A stretch of 64,000 nucleotides of DNA from Flavobacterium piscis (GTDB lineage Bacteria > Bacteroidota > Bacteroidia > Flavobacteriales > Flavobacteriaceae), in the NCBI RefSeq assembly GCF_001686925.1, contig NZ_LVEN01000046.1, forward strand, positions 496,001 to 560,000, given 5' to 3'. The notes beneath the pieces were generated by a model, which saw only the letters and a program-made list of their open reading frames with translations, did no database searches and had not been told where the DNA came from. The position numbers and the translations under genes were made by a program. Shown here piece after piece: positions 49,932 to 58,295 of the stretch (position 1 is the first letter of the stretch; each line of letters starts with the position of its first letter).

Positions 49932-52325
49932 TTATTCTGGTTTTACAGCAGGTTTTAAACTGTCTTTTGCAATAACAGTACTGTCTTTTACTGCGGTTGC
50001 AGGTGCAAGAGTAGCTACCGGTGCTGTATATTTTTTTATTTTTTGTTGAATTAATATAGCATCATTTAAAACAAATGGAGTAGGCATCATCCAGTCGCTT
50101 CTTGGTTTTATTTGTAATAACGGATTTGTCATTAAATCGAATGAACTTTCGATTAAATCCATATCAAAAACAGAAGATTTATTAATATAGAAATCCATTA
50201 CGAGCGGTTCATTGCCTACAACATAATAGCATAGTATTTTTGCGCCATCTCTTTCTAAACGGTTTCCTTTTTCTCCGGAAGTTGCAACACCATTGGCTTT
50301 AAAATTAAAAAATGTCATTTTAGGATTCGCGTAAATATCGTAACGATTGACTTTTCTGTTTGGAGTAATTTTAATTTTCAGATATCTGTTATTACCTACA
50401 ACACTGTCTTTTAGGAAAGCAATCGTTGGTTTTGGAATATCAACAACAGGAGCAATTGCGCTGTAAGTAAATCCGGAATTGTATTTGCTGGCTAGAGGCA
50501 ATGAATTTAAACCAACGGCTTTTTGATTTTTTTCTCCTAAATAAGTTTTAGTCCATTCGTCTAAATTGACATCATAAGTGGTCCAGACTGCGGAGTTGGT
50601 ATTGGCATTATAAACATATAATAAGCTGTTTGATTTTGCTTCACCGTGTTGGTAGCCAGAATGGTAACCGGCATAGATGAAAAATCCAATAGAAACAGCA
50701 AAAAAGAACATAGTCCATGCTCCTTTTTTAAAGAAGTCACCAAATACAGGAAGTAATAATCCGAAAAGTAAAACGGTTAGGACAGCACTTCCAAAAAGGA
50801 TCTTTAAACCTAAACCAACTGGAAACATCACAATAAAAGGCGCAATAATGGCCAATGCAGGAATGCTGAATAATAAATTTACGCCTAAGCTATAGTGTTT
50901 GGTAATGACAAAAATACCGAATAGCATAATGCCAAAATAAACCGGAATAATCAGGAATCCAGCGCCTGTTAAGCTATTTGCCAGAAATGCATTGATGATA
51001 ATCCAAAGCAGCAAAGGTGCTACAAAATGATTCATTGTGATTTTTGCTTCTGAAAAATGATGGTAGAAAGCAAAAGAAATGGCGATACTCAGCGATACAA
51101 AAGCACCAATGTAAGCATGTCCGTTATAAGTAAATCCGTTAAGGAGATCAGAATATTGAGGATAAATTTGAAGTAAAATTTTCCATCCTAAAAAAGTAAC
51201 TAATCCTGAGATAATGATGGCGCCTAAAAGAGGAACAAATCCTCTGAAAATTTCTCTGAAAGTAATGACACGCTTGGCTTTTCCTATAAAAATAAAAAGA
51301 ATCAATAAACCTAAAGCAATAATCGTCATTGGAAAAACCCAGGTAAAGGGGTAACTTATGAAAGAGAACGGAACGCTGAAATAGACATCATCTTCTGCAG
51401 AATCGGTAGCGTTCAAATCAACATTCGAAAAGTATTTTAGTAAAGGCATTAAATACGTTCCCTGATGTTTTAATGTGGTTTTGCTTAAATGCTGAACATC
51501 GTCTTGTTGCGTATGATAATTATAATGTCCGTCGATAAAAGCAAAATTAAAACCCTGAATATTTCCCTGTTCTCTAAAAACGGTTAAATCAGTATCGTTA
51601 GGAAGCATCTTATAAATACTGTACATGAGCGAATTCGAAACCGGATATTGGGTTTTTGCATTGGCAAATTCTTTTACAAGCGCCTGATTTCCCTTGTTGG
51701 TTTCCATTAACATGTAACTTGGTCCTGAAGAACCTCTTGCTTCAAAATTGATCACAAGTCCAACTTCTTTTGCCCATGGATGTTTGTTCACAAAAAGAGC
51801 AGCTCCGTTTAAACCCAATTCTTCGGCATCAGAAAAAAGAATAATAATATCGTTTTTATGGGGTTGCTTGGCGTATAAAAAAGCACGAACTCCTTCTAAA
51901 ATAGTAGCAACTCCTGAGGCATCGTCGCTTGCACCTTTAGAAAATGAATGCGGTGCACTGTCATAATGAGATAATAGTAATAGCGCTTTTGAGCTATCAG
52001 TTCCTTTAATTCGGGCCAGAATGTTTTTAGACTTTACTAATAATCCTTTATCGTTGAGGGTAAAACCTTCCTGAATAGAGGTTTCCAATCCAATCCTATT
52101 GAGTTCAAGTTTAAGATAATTGGCAACCAGTTCATGATTGGTCGAGCTAACATAATGTGGTTTTTGCGCAATAATTTCGACTTGGTTTAGCGCTCTTTCG
52201 GTAGAAAAATCAGCAAGAGCTTCTTCATCTTTTGAAATCCACTGTGGCATCATCGAGGCGTATATGATGCCAAGAATGGCTAAAATGCAGATTATGGCCA
52301 GAATTGAGGTGGGGTTTTTCTTCAT
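49932..52325 (-). CDS. Membrane-anchored M28-family aminopeptidase
   Basis: 797 residues. An N-terminal span (about 6-26) is followed by an M28 zinc aminopeptidase domain (about 60-310): LLLLSHYDSAPHS (zinc His), GASDDASGVATI (bridging Asp), FSDAEELGLNGA (catalytic Glu pair). Eight or more membrane spans follow (about 325-570) and then a C-terminal extracytoplasmic domain with a Pro/Ala/Thr-rich end. The layout resembles the vacuolar PFF1-type membrane proteases. It hydrolyses peptides, probably in the periplasm. Confidence 0.92.
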   Translation of the reverse strand: MKKNPTSILAIICILAILGIIYASMMPQWISKDEEALADFSTERALNQVEIIAQKPHYVSSTNHELVANYLKLELNRIGLETSIQEGFTLNDKGLLVKSKNILARIKGTDSSKALLLLSHYDSAPHSFSKGASDDASGVATILEGVRAFLYAKQPHKNDIIILFSDAEELGLNGAALFVNKHPWAKEVGLVINFEARGSSGPSYMLMETNKGNQALVKEFANAKTQYPVSNSLMYSIYKMLPNDTDLTVFREQGNIQGFNFAFIDGHYNYHTQQDDVQHLSKTTLKHQGTYLMPLLKYFSNVDLNATDSAEDDVYFSVPFSFISYPFTWVFPMTIIALGLLILFIFIGKAKRVITFREIFRGFVPLLGAIIISGLVTFLGWKILLQIYPQYSDLLNGFTYNGHAYIGAFVSLSIAISFAFYHHFSEAKITMNHFVAPLLLWIIINAFLANSLTGAGFLIIPVYFGIMLFGIFVITKHYSLGVNLLFSIPALAIIAPFIVMFPVGLGLKILFGSAVLTVLLFGLLLPVFGDFFKKGAWTMFFFAVSIGFFIYAGYHSGYQHGEAKSNSLLYVYNANTNSAVWTTYDVNLDEWTKTYLGEKNQKAVGLNSLPLASKYNSGFTYSAIAPVVDIPKPTIAFLKDSVVGNNRYLKIKITPNRKVNRYDIYANPKMTFFNFKANGVATSGEKGNRLERDGAKILCYYVVGNEPLVMDFYINKSSVFDMDLIESSFDLMTNPLLQIKPRSDWMMPTPFVLNDAILIQQKIKKYTAPVATLAPATAVKDSTVIAKDSLKPAVKPE

Positions 52326-52331
52326 TACGTA

Positions 52332-52679
52332 CTATATTTCTTTTTTAACAAGCATAAAATAATCATTGTCCAAAGATCGATATCCCTGATCATACAGGAA
52401 ATAGTAGGTATTCCCTGTTTTGGTCTGCAAGATATTGGTAAAGAATTCGAAATCAAAACCTTTGTTGATCATTTTATCCCTTGTTGCTTTAGATTTTCCA
52501 TCAGTATTTAATTCACACAAAATACGGTAATTTTTTCGTAATTTGTTGTTTACATTCCTCATGAAATTAGTACTGTCTTTATTTATTTTATTATTGTAGG
52601 CATTTCTACAGCTGTCTGAACAGAATTTTTTGTCTTCGCGGCCTACAATTTTTTCCGAACATTCGAGACATGTTTTCAT
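52332..52679 (-). CDS. Small zinc-ribbon protein
   Basis: 115 residues with an N-terminal zinc ribbon KTCLECSEKIVGREDKKFCSDSCR (CxxC ... CxxxC, DUF2116-like). The rest is basic (KNYRILCELNTDGKSKATRDKM) and ends in YFMLVKKEI. Likely a nucleic-acid or protein-binding zinc protein. Its start codon overlaps the stop of the GNAT-nitrilase gene by 4 bp (ATGA), so it is coupled to it. Confidence 0.8.
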   Translation of the reverse strand: MKTCLECSEKIVGREDKKFCSDSCRNAYNNKINKDSTNFMRNVNNKLRKNYRILCELNTDGKSKATRDKMINKGFDFEFFTNILQTKTGNTYYFLYDQGYRSLDNDYFMLVKKEI

Positions 52680-54205
52680 GGTTCAATCTTTTTAATTTCA
52701 TATAAATCGGTACGTCGGTCTTTTAAAATCCTCACACTTCCGTGCTCGTGAAGTTGTTTAAGTAAATTCAAATCGACATCGACAATTAGCGTCATCTCAG
52801 TATTTGGAGTTGCTTCTGCCTTTATACCATTACTAGGAAAAGCAAAATCTGATGGTGTAAACACAGATGCCTGCGCATATTGAATGTCCATATTATTCAC
52901 TTTTGGTAAATTCCCTACGCAACCTGCTATGGCTACATAACACTCATTTTCTATGGCACGAGCCTGCGAACAATGTTTTACACGAGTGTACGCATTTTGT
53001 GTATCGGTTAAGAAAGGAACAAACAAAATATTCATCCCTTCATTGGCCAGAATTCTTGAAAGTTCCGGAAACTCAACGTCATAACAAATCAGGATTCCAA
53101 TTTTACCACAATCAGTATCAAAGGTTTTAAAGTGCGATCCGCCTTTCATTCCCCAATGCTGTACTTCGTTTGGTGTAACGTGAATTTTAGTATACATTTC
53201 TGATGTACCGTCTCTTTTGCATAAAAAACCAACATTGTACAAGTTACCATTGTCTAAAAGCGGCATGCTTCCGGTAATGATATTGATGTTATACGAAATA
53301 GCAAATTCCTGAAAACGTTTTCTGATAGGATCAGAATATCGGGCAAGTTCACGAATGGCTTCGGCTTCAGATAAATGATTGTAATCGGCCATCAAAGGCG
53401 CAATAAAAAGTTCCGGAAACAAAGCAAAATCTGCCCCATAACCTGAGACGACATCGATAAAAAATTCTGACTGTTCAAAAAATTCTTCCAGATTATTCAA
53501 TTGGCGCATTTGCCATTGTACCAATCCTAAACGAATAACGCTTTTTTCAAGATTAATTAGCTTTGGACTTTCATCGTAATAAACATTGTTCCATTCTAAA
53601 AGAACCGCAAATTCTTTGGATTCTTCGTCACCTTCAAGATAGTTTTTGATAATTCGCAAAACGTGAAAATCATTACTCAACTGAAATGAAAGTACCGGAT
53701 CGTGTAATTCTTTATGTTTTACTTTATCGATGTACACTCTTGGTGTCATCTTTTTTGAGTGTTGAGAATAATTTGGAATTCTTCCGGCAAAAACAATTGC
53801 TTTTAGGTTCAATTGCTCGCACAGTTCTTTACGCGTATCGTATAAACGGCGGCCTAAACGCAAACCGCGATAATTAGGATGGATAAAAACGTCTATACCG
53901 TACAATATTTCCCCATCTGGATTATGAGTCGAAAAAGTATAATCGCCTATAATTTGTTTGTAATTGTGTCTTTTGTCTACTAATTTTTCGTCGACAATTA
54001 GTGATAATGCTGATCCTACAACTATACCATCTACTAGTATAACAAGTTGGCCTTCAGGGAATATTGAGAGTAATTTTTTTATATCGTTAGGTCTCCAATA
54101 TGAATTCGCCATTTCAGGATACGATTCAACCATTGAATTTTTTAACTGCTGATAGTCGTCGAATTCTAAATTTCTTAATTCAACTTTATTGATTTGTGTT
54201 TGCAT
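52676..54205 (-). CDS. GNAT acetyltransferase-nitrilase fusion
   Basis: 509 residues from the ATG at 54205 (MQTQINKVELRNLEF). An upstream in-frame ATG at 54247 would lie in the phased-repeat region. Residues of about 5-210 are a GNAT domain with GLRLGRRLYDTRKEL (acetyl-CoA loop). Residues of about 225-505 are a carbon-nitrogen hydrolase with the Glu-Lys-Cys triad: FPELFIAP, MYTKIHVTP and ILICYDVEFPE. Such two-domain enzymes are known in bacteria, but the substrate is unclear. Coupled to the zinc-ribbon gene. Confidence 0.9.
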   Translation of the reverse strand: MQTQINKVELRNLEFDDYQQLKNSMVESYPEMANSYWRPNDIKKLLSIFPEGQLVILVDGIVVGSALSLIVDEKLVDKRHNYKQIIGDYTFSTHNPDGEILYGIDVFIHPNYRGLRLGRRLYDTRKELCEQLNLKAIVFAGRIPNYSQHSKKMTPRVYIDKVKHKELHDPVLSFQLSNDFHVLRIIKNYLEGDEESKEFAVLLEWNNVYYDESPKLINLEKSVIRLGLVQWQMRQLNNLEEFFEQSEFFIDVVSGYGADFALFPELFIAPLMADYNHLSEAEAIRELARYSDPIRKRFQEFAISYNINIITGSMPLLDNGNLYNVGFLCKRDGTSEMYTKIHVTPNEVQHWGMKGGSHFKTFDTDCGKIGILICYDVEFPELSRILANEGMNILFVPFLTDTQNAYTRVKHCSQARAIENECYVAIAGCVGNLPKVNNMDIQYAQASVFTPSDFAFPSNGIKAEATPNTEMTLIVDVDLNLLKQLHEHGSVRILKDRRTDLYEIKKIEP

Positions 54206-54247
54206 TGTAGTATGATTTATGTTAAATATACAAAGAAATATTTCCAT

Positions 54248-54294
54248 TTACAAACGCTTACAAATAGTTACAACCGAAAGTAAGTACTTTACAA
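54248..54294 (+). promoter_or_regulatory. Phased TTACAA direct repeats in the divergent gap before ssb
   Basis: TTACAA begins at 54248, 54258 and 54268, exactly 10 bp apart, and again at 54289 (21 bp later, about two helical turns). The longer forms are TTACAAACGC, TTACAAATAG, TTACAACCGA and TTACAACCGA. The gap (54206-54383) separates the GNAT-nitrilase gene from ssb. Phasing on one DNA face suggests cooperative protein binding or curvature. Confidence 0.55.
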
Positions 54295-54383
54295 CCGATT
54301 ATTTTTTGGAGTCTGTCGCATCTTTGCCCTGTTGAATTTGATAAACGAATTCTTTATATACGAACTTTTAAATATTACACGCC

Positions 54384-54716
54384 ATGAATGCAATGAAAAA
54401 CAGAGTACAATTAATTGGTAATGCAGGAAACGACCCGGAAATCAGAACTTTAGAAAGTGGAAGAAAATTAGCTTATCTAACGATTGCTACAAACGAGAAA
54501 TACACGAATGATAAAGGTGAAAAAGTGGAACAAACAGAATGGCATCGTGTGACGGCCTGGGGTAAAACGGCTGAAATTATCGAAAAATATGTAGTAAAAG
54601 GGAAAGAAATTGCTGTTGAAGGAAAACTAACCCATAGAAGTTATGACAATAAAAACGGTGAAAAAAGATACGTGACCGAAGTTATTGTTAATGAAATTTT
54701 ATTGCTTAGCAGATAA
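54384..54716 (+). CDS. ssb: Single-stranded DNA-binding protein, short form
   Basis: 110 residues forming one OB fold (MKNRVQLIGNAGNDPEIRTLESG, then EQTEWHRVTAWGKTAEI and EGKLTHRSYDNKNG). Typical SSB has a disordered tail ending in DDDIPF-like residues that recruit partners; here the protein stops right after the OB fold (NEILLLSR). It could be an accessory or competence-type SSB, or the sole SSB may be elsewhere. It has its own terminator at 54737. Confidence 0.92.
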   Translation: MNAMKNRVQLIGNAGNDPEIRTLESGRKLAYLTIATNEKYTNDKGEKVEQTEWHRVTAWGKTAEIIEKYVVKGKEIAVEGKLTHRSYDNKNGEKRYVTEVIVNEILLLSR

Positions 54717-54736
54717 CGTTTATTCAAATTGAATAT

Positions 54737-54772
54737 AACCCGATTGCCTGGATAAAGTAATCGGGTTTTTTG
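54737..54772 (+). terminator. Terminator after ssb
   Basis: AACCCGATT (54737-54745) pairs with AATCGGGTT (54759-54767), followed by TTTTGTGTT. Confidence 0.85.
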
Positions 54773-54790
54773 TGTTGCATACAATGTAAA

Positions 54791-55483
54791 TTATAAAACA
54801 GAAGCTCCATTGATATCGGTTGAAAGTATTTCGCTCATATAGTCGAAAAAAGGTCTCATATTTTTGCAAGTGTCTAAAGCCTGTTCTAAAAATAACGGAC
54901 TTAAAACTTCCTCATCAGTAAAACGTTTAATGATCAAAAACTGCTTGTAGCGAAGCAAATCTATGGCTTCGTGAGTTATTTCATAGCCTTTTGGTGCTGT
55001 TTTGAGTTGTTCACCTTGTAAAGTTCCAAAGGTTTTTACAAAAGATTTTGATTGTAATATTTTATTCATTGGTCCGGCATCGTGAGCAAATTCGCTACGT
55101 ATGCGTTTTAAGTCTCCAGCATTGGGTCCCCAAAAACCACCTGCAAAAAAGCTGTTGCCTTTTTCGATATGAAAATAATAACCGCCGCGTCTTGCACTTG
55201 TTGCTCTTGTGTAGCTGCCGCCCCAAAAGGTTTTAAAAGGAGTTTTATCTTTAGAAAACCGAATGTCGCGATAAATCCTGTAGACACTTTTTTTACCCGA
55301 AGAAGTTTCCAAAACATCAGTTTTTGAAAGCTGCTCAAGCAAAGCACCTGCAAAAGTTTCAATATGATTTAATTCTTTTAAATATTCCGTTTTATTAGCG
55401 TCGAACCAGGGCTTGTTGTTATTTTCTTTAAGCTGAGTCAAAAAATCAAGACTGGAGTGGGGTATAGTAATCTGGTTTTTCAT
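54791..55483 (-). CDS. DUF2461 domain protein
   Basis: 230 residues from the ATG at 55483 (MKNQITIPHSSLDFLTQL). The family hallmark segments LTQLKENNNKPWFDANKTEYL near the start and RDIRFSKDKTPFKTFWGG and GGYYFHIEKGNSFFAGGFWGPNA in the middle are present. The role of DUF2461 is not established. The first part upstream (from 55504) is short and not family-like. Single gene between the ssb terminator and repeats. Confidence 0.88.
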   Translation of the reverse strand: MKNQITIPHSSLDFLTQLKENNNKPWFDANKTEYLKELNHIETFAGALLEQLSKTDVLETSSGKKSVYRIYRDIRFSKDKTPFKTFWGGSYTRATSARRGGYYFHIEKGNSFFAGGFWGPNAGDLKRIRSEFAHDAGPMNKILQSKSFVKTFGTLQGEQLKTAPKGYEITHEAIDLLRYKQFLIIKRFTDEEVLSPLFLEQALDTCKNMRPFFDYMSEILSTDINGASVL

Positions 55484-55556
55484 AATTAAATTTTGAGGAA
55501 TCAATGTTAAATGTTAAAGAGAAACATTAAAAATTTTATACGCCTAATTATTTTTT

Positions 55557-55695
55557 ACCGCAGAGAAACGAAGGTTTTTCGCAGAGTTCACTAAGATTTA
55601 AGTGCATTTACACCATCTAAGTCCGCAAAGCTTTGTGAACTTTGTGTTTTTACCAAAGTTAGCATATTTAAAAAAACTTTGTGTTCTCCGTGGTA
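55557..55695. repeat. CGCAGAG/ACAAAG-family repeat
   Basis: ACCGCAGAGAAACG (55557) and TTCGCAGAGTTCAC face GCAAAGCTTTGTGAACTTTGTG and CTTTGTGTTCTCCGTGG, ending near 55695. The 322-bp gap 55484-55805 holds only this repeat, some AT-rich sequence and a terminator at 55766. Confidence 0.7.
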
Positions 55696-55765
55696 AATTT
55701 CTTCTCTCTCCACAGGTTTTAGAATTGATCCATTTTGAGTCTTAAGACGACTGCAATTTAAACTA

Positions 55766-55794
55766 AAAACCCACCAAATTTCTTGGTGGGTTTT
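55766..55794 (-). terminator. Terminator of the small Lys/Cys-rich gene
   Basis: AAAACCCACCAA (55766-55777) pairs with TTGGTGGGTTTT (55783-55794). On the minus strand it follows the stop codon at 55806 by 11 bp and is followed by TTTTTAG. Confidence 0.8.
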
Positions 55795-55805
55795 ATATAT
55801 TTTAG

Positions 55806-55991
55806 TTAAGCAGTTTTTTTGAATAAATCAAACATAGGACAACGCGAGCAGCGTTTCTTTTCGCTCTTTTTGTATTTCTCACAGCAGGAAGATTTACAGT
55901 TTTCCAACTTTTTAATCTTATCAAGGATAACTTCTTTCTTCTTTTTCTTTTTATCCTTTTTCTTGTCCTTATCTTTTTCTTTCTTGCTCAA
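55806..55991 (-). CDS. Small Lys/Cys-rich protein, 61 aa
   Basis: The N-terminal third is almost all Lys/Asp/Glu (KKDKKKKKKEV). The C-terminal half has five or six Cys in KLENCKSSCCEKYKKSEKKRCSRCPMF, a possible zinc or Fe-S site. The TTG start is supported by a perfect GGAGG (complement of 55996-56000) 4 bases upstream, which is rare in this genus. It has its own terminator. I do not recognise a characterised family. Confidence 0.65.
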   Translation of the reverse strand: MSKKEKDKDKKKDKKKKKKEVILDKIKKLENCKSSCCEKYKKSEKKRCSRCPMFDLFKKTA

Positions 55992-56071
55992 TTTTCCTCC
56001 GTATTTAAAAACAGAGACAAATATAAAAGAAAATAGTTATTTTTAAGTATTCTAAATAAACTTTAACTTTT

Positions 56072-56590
56072 TTATTTAGGGTTGATCGCAATAGAGCTTG
56101 TCACCGTTAATTGCTGGATATCACGGTCGAACAAGTAAAGTCCTCCTTTGTCATCTCCAATTAAGTTGATTTTATCTAATATAGATTTAGCTGTTGCTTC
56201 TTCCTCGATTTGCTCTGCTACATACCATTGTAAGAAATTGTGAGTTGCATAATCTTTTTCTGAAAAAGTAATATGTACCAGTTCATTGATAGATTCTGAA
56301 ACAAAAATCTCATGGTTGTAAAGTGCTTCAAACATTTCTTTAAATGTAGAATAAGATGTTTTTGGCGCTTTAAGATCGGTAATCTGAGCGTGACCTCCGC
56401 GTTCGTTAATATACTTAACTAGCTTAAGCATATGTGCGCGCTCTTCATCTGATTGGGTATACATAAATTGTGCAATTCCCTCTAATCCGTGTACTTCGGC
56501 CCAACAAGCCATAGAAAGGTAGGTTTGCGAAGATTCTGCCTCTATGCGAATTTGCTTGTTTAAAGCTGCTTCAATATTTTTCGATAACAT
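56072..56590 (-). CDS. Ferritin
   Basis: 172 residues, a four-helix ferritin with ferroxidase residues: EAESSQTYLSMACWAEVHGLEG, YTQSDEERAHMLKLV, and EQIEEEATAKSIL. It stores iron as a 24-mer shell in the cytoplasm. Length and motifs fit non-haem FtnA-type. It is monocistronic here and does not carry an obvious DtxR-type box at its upstream region, which I looked for. Confidence 0.95.
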   Translation of the reverse strand: MLSKNIEAALNKQIRIEAESSQTYLSMACWAEVHGLEGIAQFMYTQSDEERAHMLKLVKYINERGGHAQITDLKAPKTSYSTFKEMFEALYNHEIFVSESINELVHITFSEKDYATHNFLQWYVAEQIEEEATAKSILDKINLIGDDKGGLYLFDRDIQQLTVTSSIAINPK

Positions 56591-56666
56591 AATGTGACTT
56601 TTTTGTAAAGTTAGAAAAAATAATTGGTTCCGGTTTTTTGAAACTCAGAAACACAACACATTTGGA

Positions 56667-58145
56667 TTAATTCTCAATAAATTTAAGCTTTTCAAATTTA
56701 GCCGGTCTCGAGAATTGAGACTTATTCATGATCGGATTTCCGTTGTCTTCTCTAATAAAACCATCTGTAAATTTTCGTAATACAAACTGTTTTAAAGCAT
56801 TGTCGTAATAGCTCAGGATGTAATAATTCTTTAATTTAAGAATGTTTTGAAGCGATACATTTTTGTTGATACTTAGAAAATAGAAAATATTGTCGATTGC
56901 TAAAGGCTCTTGTTGCGGGTTATTTACAAATTCATAATTAGCATTTAATAGCGCATCAAAAGAAACCATTTTACTTTGTGAATACTGCTGAATTCCCATA
57001 TCATCAAAATCTCTTAGTGACATATCAAATGGGCTGTAAGCAACAGAAGAAAAAATGTGTTCAATAAATCCGCCAAAAGTGACTACGTTATTGTTGTTGT
57101 TTTTAAAAACTGAAACTCCAACATTTAAATTCGCTAATTGTTTGAGAAACTTTCCGGTAGTTTTTAATTCCTGCGGTTTTTCATTATTTACCTGAAGAAA
57201 AATAGGAGAGTTTTTAAATCGTATCGTATCATTTTTTGAAATTGAAACACTTTTGATTGATTTTTGCGAATCAAAATCTTTGATCTCAAATAAAAATTCG
57301 TCTTTGCTTGCCTTAACCTGAAATAATTTGTTTTGACTGTAGAATGAATTCGAAGATTTCGATGGGTTTTTTGAAACAGGCTGTTCAAAATTTTTCTCTG
57401 TAATCTCGCCACTTTCCATATTAAGACTCATTACTTGTGTTTTCTTTGAGTTGTAGTCAAATGTCAAAAGAATGTGATCTTCAGTTACATACATTTTGTT
57501 TAGACCACTAGTTTTGTCTAAAGAATTAAAATCGCCTGATTCCATTTTTTGAAGCGGAAAATATCGAATAAACGAGCTAAAGGTAAACTTTTGTCCTTTT
57601 TCATTTTGGAATGCAATACCTGAGAAATCAAACATTTTGATTTCACATTTTCCATTCTGAAACTCGTAAAGAAGCAAATGTTGTTGGTTTTTCTCTTTTG
57701 CAATAATGTAGAAAATATTGTCTTTTTGAAAAGTAGTGACAAAATATTCAATGTTTTCAGGAAAGTCAAAGTTTAAAGCCCTGGAAGTTTTAGTTTCCAG
57801 ATAGTATTTGATGATTCTTAAGTTTCTTCTGTTTTGTGAACTCCAGTAAAGTGTTGGATTTCCATCTTCGCTAATACTGTGGCCAATTAAAGTTCGATCC
57901 TCTACATGCCTTAGCGTGTCTGAAAATTGGTTGGCGAGGAATAGCGATTTATTGTATTTTAAAATAGTAATTTTTTTATCATCTGCTGCAAAAACATAGA
58001 TATCATGAGTTTTTACATCCTCAACATTCAAAGCCTGACCATTTCCTAAAGGATTGTTTAAAATTAATGGATACGTGTTTAAAACCGTTTGGCTAAATAG
58101 TATTGATTGATAAAGTAGCAGGAAAAAAAATATAAGCTTTTTCAT
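56667..58145 (-). CDS. Hypothetical exported protein, 492 aa
   Basis: It starts at the ATG at 58145 (MKKLIFFFLLLYQSILFSQ), giving a clean signal peptide. The mature protein is large and beta-rich, with repeating KYNKSLFLANQFSD, YYLETKTSRALNF and FLKQLANLNVGVSV style segments suggestive of a propeller, but I recognise no family. Residues of about 340-420 (SVFKNNNNNVVTFGGFIEHIFSSVAY) mention a possible anchor. No neighbour gives a function; ferritin lies downstream on the same strand. Confidence 0.72.
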   Translation of the reverse strand: MKKLIFFFLLLYQSILFSQTVLNTYPLILNNPLGNGQALNVEDVKTHDIYVFAADDKKITILKYNKSLFLANQFSDTLRHVEDRTLIGHSISEDGNPTLYWSSQNRRNLRIIKYYLETKTSRALNFDFPENIEYFVTTFQKDNIFYIIAKEKNQQHLLLYEFQNGKCEIKMFDFSGIAFQNEKGQKFTFSSFIRYFPLQKMESGDFNSLDKTSGLNKMYVTEDHILLTFDYNSKKTQVMSLNMESGEITEKNFEQPVSKNPSKSSNSFYSQNKLFQVKASKDEFLFEIKDFDSQKSIKSVSISKNDTIRFKNSPIFLQVNNEKPQELKTTGKFLKQLANLNVGVSVFKNNNNNVVTFGGFIEHIFSSVAYSPFDMSLRDFDDMGIQQYSQSKMVSFDALLNANYEFVNNPQQEPLAIDNIFYFLSINKNVSLQNILKLKNYYILSYYDNALKQFVLRKFTDGFIREDNGNPIMNKSQFSRPAKFEKLKFIEN

Positions 58146-58240
58146 AATTAATTGGGGCACAAATATTATTCCAAATTTAATTAAATATACGTTAATAAAA
58201 TTGTCAAAAAAAGCATTTCTTTTGTTTCGGAATTCCTTAA

Positions 58241-58272
58241 AAAAGCCCTAAAAGAATTTTCCTTTAGGGCTT
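58241..58272 (-). terminator. Terminator after the OmpA gene
   Basis: AAGCCCTAAA (58243-58252) and TTTAGGGCTT (58263-58272) form a 10-bp stem. On the minus strand the stem is followed by TTTTTTAAGG. Confidence 0.8.
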
Positions 58273-58295
58273 GATTTTATTTTTGATTAAGATTA

